NCBI GenBank assembly: GCA_017461665.1
Contig: JAFTXI010000004.1
Coordinates: 1-62,790 of the forward strand
Origin: Bacteroidales bacterium
GTDB lineage: Bacteria; Bacteroidota; Bacteroidia; Bacteroidales; F082
DNA length: 62,790 nt
Reading direction: 5' to 3'
Made by a program: the position numbers and the translations under genes. The notes beneath the pieces are model-generated. The model did no database searches. It was not told the DNA's origin and worked only from the letters and a program-made list of their open reading frames with translations. Within the stretch, counting starts at the first letter, position 1. Every line of letters starts with the position of its first letter. This document shows positions 29,238 to 39,379 of this stretch, one piece after another.

Positions 29238-30458
29238 TTACCAGTTAAGGATTTTCTTGAAGTCGTATTCTTCAGGATTATCAACGAATTGTTTTGCTGC
29301 TTCGTAGTCTTCTGGTGTCACGTATTGCAAACAGTGGTTGAAAACGAGTTTTGCCTTGTCGCCATTCATGTTAACGAGGCGAGGTCTTACCTTACCTTTT
29401 TCGTCTTCAACGTCTTTTAGATATAAAGGTTTAACGATACCGTTGTTGTCGGAAGTCACCATTGCACCTGACACGCCTTCGTCGAATAATTTCTTCACGC
29501 CGTAGCCCAAGATACTGCAATAGAACAAGTCGAAAGCACCCGGATCGACGCAGCGTACTTCATAACCGATTTCAACAGGGCGACTCTTGATAGGAAGTCT
29601 TGTAGCGTTGCTGATATGTTTTTGCAACAATGTGTTAAATATATGAGCTTTACTTACGTTACCGAGTTCAGGGTGACCGTGTTCGTCGTATGAGAATTGA
29701 ACGCCGGAGTTGTTTATTTCTTCATCTGTCATGAAGTGGAACACGCCTTCGCTGATGATAGCGACACCGTAGTTAATTCCCAATATTCTACGTTTTATCA
29801 TAGCACTTGCGACGAGTTTTACGATTTTGTCGAAAGTTATTGTTGTGTTGTAGAACATTTCAGGGATGATAATCATAGGGTAGTGGCAAGCAGCGCCCAT
29901 TCCGAATGCGAGGTGACCTGCTTCGCGACCCATTGCAGAGACGAGGAACCAGTTGCCGCTTGTACGAGCGTCTTCATAAACTGTCTGAGATATTCTCACG
30001 CCAGCTTCTTTGGCGGAATAATAACCGAATGTTGGAGTTCCTTCTGGAAGAGGAAGGTCGTTGTCGATGGTCTTTGGAACGTGTATGTTTTGAATTTTCA
30101 CATTGTTGGCTGCCAAGAACTTAGAGATGCGATTTGCTGTCGAAGCAGTGTCGTCGCCACCAATTGTAACGAGAAGTTTTACGTTGTTGTTAATAAAAAA
30201 GTCTGTGTTGAACTCTTCATCTTTTGGTTTGTAGCGACTCATTTGCAATGCGGAACCGCCCATTCTTTGAATCAAATCGGCATATCTGAAATCCATTTCA
30301 ATACATTTTGGATTAGGTTTGAAGAGATTCTTGTAGCCTTCGTGAAGACCGATAACGCGATAGTTGTCTTTGAGGAAAGTTTTAGCTATAGTGCTGATTA
30401 CAGTGTTGATACCAGGTGCAGGACCTCCTCCTGCGAGGATAACTATTGAAGGATTCAT
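29238..30458 (-). CDS. Pyrophosphate-dependent 6-phosphofructokinase
   Basis: Phosphorylates fructose 6-phosphate in glycolysis. The phosphoryl donor can be read from the sequence: GGDD at 100-103 (ATP enzymes have GGDG) and PKTIDND at 128-134 (ATP enzymes have PGTIDND), the pair that marks PPi enzymes, whose reaction is reversible. The 406-residue length fits. N-terminal GGGPAPGIN forms the phosphate loop. It is monocistronic with a TATCTTTG box upstream and an inverted repeat at its end. Confidence 0.92.
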   Translation of the reverse strand: MNPSIVILAGGGPAPGINTVISTIAKTFLKDNYRVIGLHEGYKNLFKPNPKCIEMDFRYADLIQRMGGSALQMSRYKPKDEEFNTDFFINNNVKLLVTIGGDDTASTANRISKFLAANNVKIQNIHVPKTIDNDLPLPEGTPTFGYYSAKEAGVRISQTVYEDARTSGNWFLVSAMGREAGHLAFGMGAACHYPMIIIPEMFYNTTITFDKIVKLVASAMIKRRILGINYGVAIISEGVFHFMTDEEINNSGVQFSYDEHGHPELGNVSKAHIFNTLLQKHISNATRLPIKSRPVEIGYEVRCVDPGAFDLFYCSILGYGVKKLFDEGVSGAMVTSDNNGIVKPLYLKDVEDEKGKVRPRLVNMNGDKAKLVFNHCLQYVTPEDYEAAKQFVDNPEEYDFKKILNW

Positions 30459-30500
30459 AGCAAATATTATATCTTAAATAAGTTTTGAAAAATAATTTTG

Positions 30501-30508
30501 CAAAGATA
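30501..30508 (-). promoter_or_regulatory. -7 promoter box of PFK gene
   Basis: Minus strand TATCTTTG, 42 bases before the ATG. Confidence 0.5.
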
Positions 30509-30550
30509 AAACTAATCTCAAAACGAAACGAAAAAACATAAAAAAATATA

Positions 30551-30579
30551 TTGAAATTCGCATAAAAATTGTAACTTTG
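30551..30579 (+). promoter_or_regulatory. Promoter of ruvA (and possibly sprA)
   Basis: TTG (30551-30553), 18-base spacer, TAACTTTG (30572-30579). The leader would be about 45 nt. Confidence 0.5.
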
Positions 30580-30630
30580 TCGGTCATTATCGCATATTGT
30601 TTTTATCAGATAGTTTGATGTTGGATTGAT

Positions 30631-31215
30631 ATGTATAGTTTTATTTCAGGGAAGATAGCGGAAAAAAATCCTGCGTATGTTGTTATTGACAATCATGGCG
30701 TTGGATACTTGATAAATATAACTTTAAATACTTTTGCGTCTATAGGCGAGCAATTGGAGGCCAAGCTTTATGTACACCTTGCGGTTCGTGAAGACGCACA
30801 TGTCTTGTACGGATTTTACACCGAGGAAGAACGCTCTTTGTTTCTTCAACTCATAACAGTTTCGGGGGTGGGCTGTAACACTGCACGTCTGATACTTTCT
30901 TCGTTGAGCGTGAAAGAAACGGTAGATGCTATTGCGTCGAACAATATCAAGGCTATACAAAGTGTTAAAGGTATTGGCGCAAAGACCGCGCAAAGAATCA
31001 TTGTCGATCTTCACGACAAGGTTTCAAAACTTAACATTTCCGAAGGCGAAAAATTACCTTTGGGATACAATACATTGAAAGAAGAGGCGTTATCTGCTTT
31101 GATGGTCTTAGGCTTCAACAGAACAAGCATTGAGAAAACATTGGATAAACTCCTGTCGCAGATGGAAAATCCTAATGTCGAACAACTGATAAAAGAAGCA
31201 CTTAGATTGTTATAA
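30631..31215 (+). CDS. ruvA: Holliday junction branch migration protein RuvA
   Basis: DNA-binding subunit of the RuvAB motor that moves Holliday junctions. The 194-residue product has the N-terminal OB fold (MYSFISGKIAEKNPAYVVID), tandem helix-hairpin-helix motifs (VSGVGCNTARLIL and VKGIGAKTAQRII) and the C-terminal domain III (KEEALSALMVLGFNR) that contacts RuvB. ruvB is not in the window. sprA begins 16 bases after its stop, the ruvA-sprA order common in Bacteroidetes. Confidence 0.95.
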   Translation: MYSFISGKIAEKNPAYVVIDNHGVGYLINITLNTFASIGEQLEAKLYVHLAVREDAHVLYGFYTEEERSLFLQLITVSGVGCNTARLILSSLSVKETVDAIASNNIKAIQSVKGIGAKTAQRIIVDLHDKVSKLNISEGEKLPLGYNTLKEEALSALMVLGFNRTSIEKTLDKLLSQMENPNVEQLIKEALRLL

Positions 31216-31231
31216 GTTATTGTTATTCATT

Positions 31232-34200
31232 ATGAGAAAATTATCTTTGAGAAAGAATATTAAACATTTGTTCGCGCTGATTATATGTTTCGGCGTCATT
31301 TTATCGTCAATAAATTTAAGTGCTCAAACCAATGATACTCTGCAACTGAGATATCCGATACCTCAAGACGACGGTAATCCTTTCAACCAAGCTAATATCC
31401 AGTCAGGTTTGTATTTCAAGGACCCGGACAATATTACACGAGAAGTCGTTTATGATCCTATCACTGGACAATATACGTTCTATAGCAAGATCGGGGATTT
31501 CATGTACCGTGAACCACAAAGTATGAATCGCGACCTTTACATGGATTATCAGAATAAAAAATCCATCAATGAGTATTGGAAGGAACGCCGCGAGAGTGTG
31601 AGTGCCGGCGGCGCAGATAAAGGCAACCAACTTATCCCAACGATCTACGTAGGAGGAAAAGTGTTCGATAAAATCTTCGGAAGCAATACAATAGACATTA
31701 AACTTCAAGGTTCTGCAGACGTGACTTTCGGTATAAAAGGACAACGCCGTCAAGATCCAACAAAACCAATATCTCAACAAAGAAACGTCAACTTCGACTT
31801 TGAGGAAAGCATACAGTTGAGCGCAGCCGCTAAGATAGGCGAGAAGATAGAATTTAAACTCAACTATAACACAGAATCGCAATTTACTTTCGATAAAAAA
31901 TTTACCCTGAAATATGAGGGCGATGAAGATGATATTATCCAACTTATTGAGGCTGGTAACGTTAGCATGCCATTACGCAGTTCTCTTATCACAGGAACAC
32001 AGTCGCTCTTCGGTATCAAAACGCAACTGCAATTCGGAAAGACAACGGTGACATCCGTGATTTCTTACCAAGAAAGTGAGACACAAAATATCACTGTCAG
32101 CGGAGGCGCGTTGACAAACGAATATGAAATAGAATGTCTAAACTATGAAGAAAACAGACACTTCTTCTTAAGTCAATATTTTAGAGATAACTACGAAAGA
32201 GCTTTAGAAAATCTTCCTCTCGTTACTTCAGACATCAACATCAATAAAATCGAAGTCTGGGTTACAAACACAACTTCAAATTACGAAAACTGCCGTAACA
32301 TCGTTGCTTTTACCGACTTGGGAGAAGGTAAGGAAGAATGGATTTATAACGACAGTAAAGTATATCCGGCTGGCATTATGGGAGCACAATATCCTGACGA
32401 TACCGTCAACTCATTGCTTTACAACATGGATTACAATTCGTTAAGGTCGTTGAATTCTGTAACCTCATACTTGACATCTCAAGGTTATACATCAGGAAAA
32501 GACTTCGAGAAACTTCAGAAAGCAAGAAAACTTAGTCCTTCAGAATATGTGCTTAACAGTAAGTTGGGTTTCATTACCTTGAATATTAACTTAAATGCAA
32601 ATCAGACACTTGCTGTCGCTTATCAATATACTGTCATCGGACAAGACAAGGTCTATCAGGTTGGTGAGTTCTCGGATCAAAGCATATCGGATCCTAATCT
32701 GTTGGTCACTAAATTGTTGAAGAGTACAACGGTTAACACTAAGATGCCTATGTGGGATCTTATGATGAAAAACGTTTATAACATCAGGGCATATCAGATT
32801 AGTCCGAATGATTTCGTGATGAACATCTTATATTTAGGAAATGACAATGGCGTTGCAACAGGATATTTTGCAGATGCTGAAGGAGAACTTAAAGGACAGT
32901 CGTTGATTCACTTGATGAATGTCGATAACCTGAACTCGCAGCAGAATCCTGTTGAAGGAGGCGACGGTCTCTTCGACTTTATCAACGGAGCTACTACGAG
33001 CGGAGGTACCATCAACTCTGCAACAGGACGTATCTACTTCCCTGTGCTCGAGCCCTTTGGTAGTCATATCCGAAAGATATTTGCCGATAATCCTGTTCTC
33101 GCCGACAAATATGCCTTCGACTCATTATACACACTCACCAAGACTTCGGCGGAACAATTTACCGAAAAGAATAAGTTCCGTTTGGAAGGACATTACACAT
33201 CTTCGTCGGGAAGCGAGATTAACTTGAACGCACTCAATGTTTCGCCAGGTTCCGTTACGGTCACGGCAGGTGGCGCGCCTCTTACCGAAAACGTCGATTA
33301 TACTGTCGATTACACTTTGGGTCGCGTGACAATCTTAAACGAGGCATTGCTCAACTCAGGCGCCAATATCAATATCTCTTTGGAAAACAATACAGCCATG
33401 TCAACCATGAAGAAGTCGTTCATGGGAGCGAGAGTCGAACATGAGATAAATCCCGACTTCTTGATAGGCGGAACTATCTTACATCTCACCGAAAGAGCAT
33501 ATACCACAAAAGTTAACTATAACGATGAACCTTTGTCGAACACCATATACGGATTCGACTTCAACTATCAGACCGAGTCTCAACTGTTGACCGACCTCAT
33601 CGATAAGTTGCCTTTAATTGAGACAAAACAAAAGTCGAGAATCTCTGTCTATGGAGAGTTTGCTCAATTCATACAAGGTATCAACAAAGAAAATGGACAG
33701 ACAGGAACATCGTACATAGACGACTTCGAAGGAGCCAAATCGACAATAGACCTTCGTCAATATTCTCAATGGTATCTCGCAAGTACACCTCAATATCAGC
33801 ATAATCTTTTCCCAGAGGCTTATTCAACGATAGGCTTAGACTATGGAAAGAATCGTTCCAAACTTGCGTGGTACACTATCGACCATTCTGTGTTTTACGA
33901 CCGCAGTTCTAATATTTTGCCGTCGAATGTTACTAATGACGAGTTGTCAGATCACAGAGTAAGACAAGTTCTAGAAACGGAGATATTTCCTAATAAGGAC
34001 ATACAAGCAGGTGTTTCAACAAACGTCTCTGTTTTGAACCTTGCATATTATCCAACTTTGAGAGGACCATATAACTACGATACAGAGAATCTTAATTCTG
34101 ATGGAACCTTTTCCAACCCGGAAGATAGATGGGGTGGTATCATGAGAGCGATAGAGTCGTCTGACTTTAATGCTACCAACGTCGAGTATATAGAGTTCTG

Positions 34201-37200
34201 GATGATGGACCCATTCTTTGAAGGACAAGATCAAACCAATGTTGGTAAGTTGTATTTCAACTTGGGTGACGTGTCGGAAGATATTTTGCGTGATGGAAGA
34301 AAATCGTATGAGAACGGATTGCCTACTACTGCGGAAGTCGCATACGTCGATACAACTGCTTGGGGACGAATTCCTTCGTTACAGGCTTTGGTTGATGCCT
34401 TCGATTCAAATCCAGAGTCAAGAAAGTATCAGGATATAGGTTACGATGGATTGTCGGACGAAGATGAGCGCTCATTCTTTGAGAATTATTTGAATATCTT
34501 GCAGTCAAAATTATCAGCAGAAGCTTTCGCACAAGTTTATGATGACCCTTCATCTGATGACTATCACCACTTCAGAGGCTCGGATTACGACAGCGACGAT
34601 AAATACCGTAGCATCTTGGAACGTTATAAGAAATATAACGGCAACGAAGGTAACTCACCTTCCGAGTCGGATCAGCCTGAAAGTTATAGTACCAACTATA
34701 CTAAACGTCCCGATGTGGAAGATATCAATGGCGACAATACTCTCAGTGAATCGGAGAACTATTATCAATACGAGATCGATCTTGACCCGAATAAGATGAT
34801 GGTGGCAGGTCAAAACAGAATTTCCGATATTCGTACCTCTATGGTTACGACAATAAACGGTGAAAACAAGGAAGTCAGATGGTATCAATTTAGAATTCCT
34901 ATCAGAGAGCCTGATAAGGTCGTGGGTAGCATTGAAGGATTCTCTTCAATTCGTTTCATGAGAATCTTTATGAAGGGCTTCAAGAGTGACATCGTTCTTC
35001 GTTTTGCAACTTTAGATCTTGTAAGAGGTGAGTGGCGTACCTATACCAACGCAATTCAAGCTCCTGGTGAATATATGCCTGGTGATCAGACAAACCATAC
35101 TCTCTTCGAACAATCGGCTGTCAATATAGAAGAAAACAGCAGCCGTCAGCCGGTGCCATACGTTTTGCCTCCAGGAATATATCAGGAGGTCTATAGGGGA
35201 ACAATGTCAACAGTTCGTCAAAATGAACAGTCATTACAACTCTCGGTGGAGAACCTCGTCGATGGTGATGCGAGAGGCGTTTATAAATCAACGAGTTTCG
35301 ACTTTAGATACTATAAGAATTTGGAAATGTATGTACATGCTGAGAAGATGAACGAATATGACGATATGGAAGATGGTGACCTTACCTTGTTCCTGCGTTT
35401 CGGTTCTGACTTGACAGATAACTACTACGAATATGAAGTGCCGTTGAAGTTTACTGAATGGTACACATCATCTACACGCGATACTGAAATCTGGCCTGAA
35501 GACAATAATATCAAGATTGACTTTGAAAAACTTGTAGAAGTAAAGAATAACCGTAACAAATCTCTGGGAACCAATAATGTTCAATCGAATAGAGTCTATT
35601 CGGAATATGATTCAGATGGTAGGAAAAAGATAAAGGTCTTGGGTAATCCAACAATCAGTGAGGTGAGAAGTATGATGATAGGTGTGAGAAATCCTAAGAG
35701 AGATGGAGAAGTTGGTGTTGACAAGAGCGCTATTGTCTGGATTAACGAGTTACGTCTTACAGATTTGAAGAACAAAGGAGGCTGGGCTGCTACAGGACGC
35801 GTCGAAGCAACATTGGCTGACTTAGGTCGTGTTACTGCTGCAGGTTCATATAACTCTGCAGGTTTTGGCGCTTTGGAAACAAAAGCCACCGAATCAACTA
35901 TGGAATCGAATAGTTTCTATAGCATCTCAACCGACATCGACCTCGGTAAGTTTATGCTTCCAGAAAAAACAGGTATCACAGTGCCTATCCATTACGACCA
36001 TAACCAAACAACGGTGACACCGGAATATAATCCTTTCGATCCTGATGTCAAGTTTAAGAATGCCTTAGACATCATTGAAGACCAAGCCGCCAAAGATTCG
36101 CTTAACGATGCGGCAAGAGGTGTCGTTAAACAGACAAACTTCAATGTCACCAACTTGAGAAAGAACCGCGTCGGAAGCAAGAAACCTCATTTCTGGGATA
36201 TAGAAAACTTCAATGCATCATACGCATATACCATGCAGGAACAGAAGAACAGCGATATAGAATACTCTATCGACAAGACTTACAGAGGCGGACTCGGCTA
36301 TACCTATTCTACCAATGCAAAGCCGGTTCAACCGTTTGCGAATGCAAAATGGGCATCACCGAAATATATGCAGATAATCAAGGATATCAATTTCTATTAT
36401 ATGCCTAAGAGCTTCTCCTTCTCGACAGAAATGTTCCGCCAATATCAAGAGCAGAAGTTGAGAAACAAGAGCACAGGCGATATTATCATCAGACCTACAT
36501 TCGCTAAGAATTGGGATTGGAACCGTACCTACGACTTCCGTTACGACATTACCAAAGGATTGAACTTCACTTATAATGCAAGTGCCAATGCTTACATCTA
36601 TGAGCCTGCTGGTAATCCTGAGAGAGAGACTGCGGAATGGAATCAGAACAGAGATACCATCAAAGATGAGATTTTTGGTTTAGGCTCAATGTCGCGTTTC
36701 AATCAGACTTCAAAACTTAATTATACTATACCTATTAACAAATTACCTCTCTTGGACTGGGTCACTTCGAGTGCAAGTTATACAGGAACGTATCGTTGGA
36801 CGGCTTCATCGCGTTCAACACAAGCCATCATGGGTAATGTGAATGAAAACGAATCGACTTTACAATTGAATGCTAATGCCGATCTGACCAAGCTATATAA
36901 TAAGGTACCTTATTTTAAAGAGATAACAACACCAAAGCGTGCCAATAGAAACAGCAGCAGACAAGCTAATAGAGAAGAAGATAAAACTGTTGCCGATACC
37001 ACAGGCAAGGCTCCTAAAAAGAACTATGCGAAACTTGTTGGCGACAACGCCCTTAGAGTTTTGCTGAGCGTAAAGAAAGTCTCGTTCTCGTTCTCGCAGT
37101 CGAGTGGAGTGTCGCTTCCTGGATATATGTATGAACCTGATTATTTAGGTATCAATGCCATGACGGGCGCACCAGGATTTGGCTTCATCTTCGGTAGAAA

Positions 37201-38407
37201 TGACGACGTTTTGAATAACGCCATAAATGGAAACTGGTTGACGACAGATACCACTTTCAACCAGGCTTATTCTGAGAGATTTAACGAGAACTATAATTAC
37301 AAGGTTGTTCTTGAGCCGTTCCATGATTTAAAGATTGACATTAGTGGTACGAGAACATATGTCGAGAATTTCTCGGAGTATTTTAGAGCCGACGCAAACG
37401 GCGTCTTTAACTTCTACACACCTACGAACGGAGGTAACTTCAGTATCTCTCATCTCATGACAGCTACCTCATTCAAAAACGGCGATGACTTGTTCGAGAA
37501 TATGTTGAGTTACAGACAAGATGTGGCTATGCGTCTCGCAGCAGAAAATCAGACATGGTTGGATATGGAATCGCCAATGGTTTACGACTCCATCGGTAAC
37601 GGCATGTTCCCTTACGGATATGGTGCAAGTTCTCAAGAAGTGCTCCTTTATTCCTTTATGGCTGCATATTCAGGACAAGACGCAAGTAATGTAGAGCTCA
37701 ACTTGTTCAGAAAGATAGCTCTTCCTAACTGGTCGGTTAACTTCACCGGATTGACAAAGATTGCGGCTTTGAAGAAAATCTTCAAGACAATCAATATCAC
37801 ACATTCATACAGATCAACATATTCAATCTCGTCATGGGCAACAAATCTCAACTACAACGAGAGCAACACTATGTTGATGTATGAAGGAACTAATCTGAGA
37901 GTGCCGGAGTTTGATATGGCCCAAATCGTCTTGTCAGAACAATATGCTCCTTTGATTGGTCTTAAACTGACTTTTAATAATAATTTGTCGCCTTCATTGG
38001 ATTTCAAGAAGAGCAGAACAGTCACGATAAGTTTTATCAACAATCAACTCACGGAGACAGAAGGACAGGAGATTGTTATCGGTTGTGGTTATACCTTTAA
38101 AGATTTAGGATTGGTATTCTCGTCGGGAGGTGGTTCTTCAAAAAAATCTAACGACCTCACAATGAAATTGGACTTGGGATTCAGAAGAGACAAGACAATC
38201 TTGAGAAGTATAGATGAAAATTATAGCCAGATCTCATCGGGACAAAATAAGGTCAATATTTATCTTACAGCTGATTATGATTTCAGCAATAGACTCGGTA
38301 TGCAGGCGTTTTTCCGTCACGATATGACTGACCCGTTTGTCGCCAACTCTTTCAAGACCACCAATACTTTCGCAGGTGTTACCTTGAGATTTACATTGAC
38401 GCAATAA
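31232..38407 (+). CDS. sprA: T9SS outer-membrane translocon protein SprA
   Basis: Very large outer-membrane protein of 2391 residues (Sov in Porphyromonas) that forms the 36-strand translocation channel of the type IX secretion system, also needed for gliding in motile relatives. ATG 31232 is used rather than a TTG four codons earlier; it gives a signal peptide (KHLFALIICFGVILSSINLSAQ). Typical segments seen are DFDYE/FDFEESIQLSAAAKIGEKI near residue 190, the GTSYIDDFEGAKSTIDLR segment near 830, WINELRLTDLKNKGGWAATG near 1510 and the C-terminal barrel strand ending GVTLRFTLTQ. It is intact with no internal stop. A probable substrate with a T9SS tail is encoded at 47712. Confidence 0.97.
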   Translation: MRKLSLRKNIKHLFALIICFGVILSSINLSAQTNDTLQLRYPIPQDDGNPFNQANIQSGLYFKDPDNITREVVYDPITGQYTFYSKIGDFMYREPQSMNRDLYMDYQNKKSINEYWKERRESVSAGGADKGNQLIPTIYVGGKVFDKIFGSNTIDIKLQGSADVTFGIKGQRRQDPTKPISQQRNVNFDFEESIQLSAAAKIGEKIEFKLNYNTESQFTFDKKFTLKYEGDEDDIIQLIEAGNVSMPLRSSLITGTQSLFGIKTQLQFGKTTVTSVISYQESETQNITVSGGALTNEYEIECLNYEENRHFFLSQYFRDNYERALENLPLVTSDININKIEVWVTNTTSNYENCRNIVAFTDLGEGKEEWIYNDSKVYPAGIMGAQYPDDTVNSLLYNMDYNSLRSLNSVTSYLTSQGYTSGKDFEKLQKARKLSPSEYVLNSKLGFITLNINLNANQTLAVAYQYTVIGQDKVYQVGEFSDQSISDPNLLVTKLLKSTTVNTKMPMWDLMMKNVYNIRAYQISPNDFVMNILYLGNDNGVATGYFADAEGELKGQSLIHLMNVDNLNSQQNPVEGGDGLFDFINGATTSGGTINSATGRIYFPVLEPFGSHIRKIFADNPVLADKYAFDSLYTLTKTSAEQFTEKNKFRLEGHYTSSSGSEINLNALNVSPGSVTVTAGGAPLTENVDYTVDYTLGRVTILNEALLNSGANINISLENNTAMSTMKKSFMGARVEHEINPDFLIGGTILHLTERAYTTKVNYNDEPLSNTIYGFDFNYQTESQLLTDLIDKLPLIETKQKSRISVYGEFAQFIQGINKENGQTGTSYIDDFEGAKSTIDLRQYSQWYLASTPQYQHNLFPEAYSTIGLDYGKNRSKLAWYTIDHSVFYDRSSNILPSNVTNDELSDHRVRQVLETEIFPNKDIQAGVSTNVSVLNLAYYPTLRGPYNYDTENLNSDGTFSNPEDRWGGIMRAIESSDFNATNVEYIEFWMMDPFFEGQDQTNVGKLYFNLGDVSEDILRDGRKSYENGLPTTAEVAYVDTTAWGRIPSLQALVDAFDSNPESRKYQDIGYDGLSDEDERSFFENYLNILQSKLSAEAFAQVYDDPSSDDYHHFRGSDYDSDDKYRSILERYKKYNGNEGNSPSESDQPESYSTNYTKRPDVEDINGDNTLSESENYYQYEIDLDPNKMMVAGQNRISDIRTSMVTTINGENKEVRWYQFRIPIREPDKVVGSIEGFSSIRFMRIFMKGFKSDIVLRFATLDLVRGEWRTYTNAIQAPGEYMPGDQTNHTLFEQSAVNIEENSSRQPVPYVLPPGIYQEVYRGTMSTVRQNEQSLQLSVENLVDGDARGVYKSTSFDFRYYKNLEMYVHAEKMNEYDDMEDGDLTLFLRFGSDLTDNYYEYEVPLKFTEWYTSSTRDTEIWPEDNNIKIDFEKLVEVKNNRNKSLGTNNVQSNRVYSEYDSDGRKKIKVLGNPTISEVRSMMIGVRNPKRDGEVGVDKSAIVWINELRLTDLKNKGGWAATGRVEATLADLGRVTAAGSYNSAGFGALETKATESTMESNSFYSISTDIDLGKFMLPEKTGITVPIHYDHNQTTVTPEYNPFDPDVKFKNALDIIEDQAAKDSLNDAARGVVKQTNFNVTNLRKNRVGSKKPHFWDIENFNASYAYTMQEQKNSDIEYSIDKTYRGGLGYTYSTNAKPVQPFANAKWASPKYMQIIKDINFYYMPKSFSFSTEMFRQYQEQKLRNKSTGDIIIRPTFAKNWDWNRTYDFRYDITKGLNFTYNASANAYIYEPAGNPERETAEWNQNRDTIKDEIFGLGSMSRFNQTSKLNYTIPINKLPLLDWVTSSASYTGTYRWTASSRSTQAIMGNVNENESTLQLNANADLTKLYNKVPYFKEITTPKRANRNSSRQANREEDKTVADTTGKAPKKNYAKLVGDNALRVLLSVKKVSFSFSQSSGVSLPGYMYEPDYLGINAMTGAPGFGFIFGRNDDVLNNAINGNWLTTDTTFNQAYSERFNENYNYKVVLEPFHDLKIDISGTRTYVENFSEYFRADANGVFNFYTPTNGGNFSISHLMTATSFKNGDDLFENMLSYRQDVAMRLAAENQTWLDMESPMVYDSIGNGMFPYGYGASSQEVLLYSFMAAYSGQDASNVELNLFRKIALPNWSVNFTGLTKIAALKKIFKTINITHSYRSTYSISSWATNLNYNESNTMLMYEGTNLRVPEFDMAQIVLSEQYAPLIGLKLTFNNNLSPSLDFKKSRTVTISFINNQLTETEGQEIVIGCGYTFKDLGLVFSSGGGSSKKSNDLTMKLDLGFRRDKTILRSIDENYSQISSGQNKVNIYLTADYDFSNRLGMQAFFRHDMTDPFVANSFKTTNTFAGVTLRFTLTQ

Positions 38408-38446
38408 AAATTTTCATAGAAATAATAATCATAACAATAAAAATTG

Positions 38447-38454
38447 TAATTTTG
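38447..38454 (+). promoter_or_regulatory. -7 promoter box of gcvH
   Basis: TAATTTTG, 42 bases before the gcvH ATG. Confidence 0.4.
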
Positions 38455-38496
38455 GCAAGTTAAAAAAGTAATTATTAAATTTAAAAATAAAACAAG

Positions 38497-38874
38497 ATGA
38501 ACATCCCAGCAGAATTAAAGTATTCAAAGGATCACGAATGGATCCGCTTAGAAGGTGAAACAGCTTACGTAGGTATCACAGACTTCGCACAACATGAATT
38601 AGGCGACATCGTTTTCGTTGACATCGACACAGTTGATGAAACACTCGAAGCAGACGAAACATTCGGAACAATCGAAGCAGTTAAAACTTCTTCAGATTTG
38701 TTAATGCCTGTAGCAGGTGAAGTTGTAGAGTTTAACGAAGCTCTTGCCGACGCTCCTGAAACAGTAAACAACGACCCATACGGTGAAGGTTGGATTATCA
38801 AAGTTAAAGTTGCTAACGCAGCTGACTTAGATAACTTGTTATCAGCAGAAGCATACAAAGAATTAATCGGCTAA
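38497..38874 (+). CDS. gcvH: Glycine cleavage system H protein
   Basis: Lipoyl carrier of 125 residues that shuttles the aminomethyl group among the P, T and L proteins. The lipoylated lysine is K63 in [10 protein letters not shown]; flanking family segments are [12 protein letters not shown] and [13 protein letters not shown]. No other gcv gene is adjacent; H protein alone may also serve in lipoate relay. A VanZ-like reading frame begins 18 bases after its stop. Confidence 0.95.
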   Translation: MNIPAELKYSKDHEWIRLEGETAYVGITDFAQHELGDIVFVDIDTVDETLEADETFGTIEAVKTSSDLLMPVAGEVVEFNEALADAPETVNNDPYGEGWIIKVKVANAADLDNLLSAEAYKELIG

Positions 38875-38892
38875 TATTTGTTTAAATAAATT

Positions 38893-39316
38893 GTGAGACG
38901 ACTGTCGGAAAAGTTTTACCCGGGACTCATTAGTGCAGCGTTTATAATGCTCCTTATGGGACTGCCAGGAAGATGTTTTCCGACAGTTGTTAATTTCTGG
39001 GAATGGATAGGTCCCGATAAAATTGTACATCTGCTCCTATTTGGATTATTTTCCTACCTTACATTATGGGGCTACAGAAAACAACTGCTATCCGTCAATG
39101 GTTCTTCGCAAATCAAAGCATTATTGTTCACTTTGTTCCTCACAATATTACGGAGCCTTAACTGAACTGATGCAAAAATATGTTTTTGTTAATAGATATG
39201 GAAGCTATTTCGACTTTCTCGCCAACTCAATCGGTTGTGTCTTAGGAGTTATCGTTTTCTATTTATATCTCAAAAAAAAAATAAAAAAAATAGAAAAAAG
39301 CGAGAACAATATCTAA
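38893..39316 (+). pseudogene. VanZ-like membrane protein, frameshifted
   Basis: Two overlapping frames together make one VanZ-like protein. The first, from GTG 38893, gives helices ending LFTLFLTI and then runs into a stop near 39165. The second, one base ahead, continues with YGALTELMQKYVFVNRYG, the conserved VanZ segment, a last helix (DFLANSIGCVLGVIVFYLYL) and a Lys-rich tail. Dropping one T around 39146-39150 (within ACAATATTACGG) would join them into about 140 residues, a normal length. The cause may be a real mutation, a sequencing error or programmed slippage; no obvious slippery heptamer is present. Confidence 0.75.
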
Positions 39317-39326
39317 GGAAATTTAT

Positions 39327-39334
39327 TACCTTTG
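39327..39334 (+). promoter_or_regulatory. -7 promoter box of tonB
   Basis: TACCTTTG, 45 bases before the tonB ATG; it overlaps the end of the VanZ-like frame's spacer. Confidence 0.45.
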
Positions 39335-39379
39335 TGGCGAAATATAATTCTTGAGTTTAACTACAAAAAGAAATAAAAA

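Noticed and set aside
31232-38407. Possible internal frameshifts in the 7-kb sprA gene
   Set aside because: One uninterrupted frame covers the whole length with conserved segments throughout.
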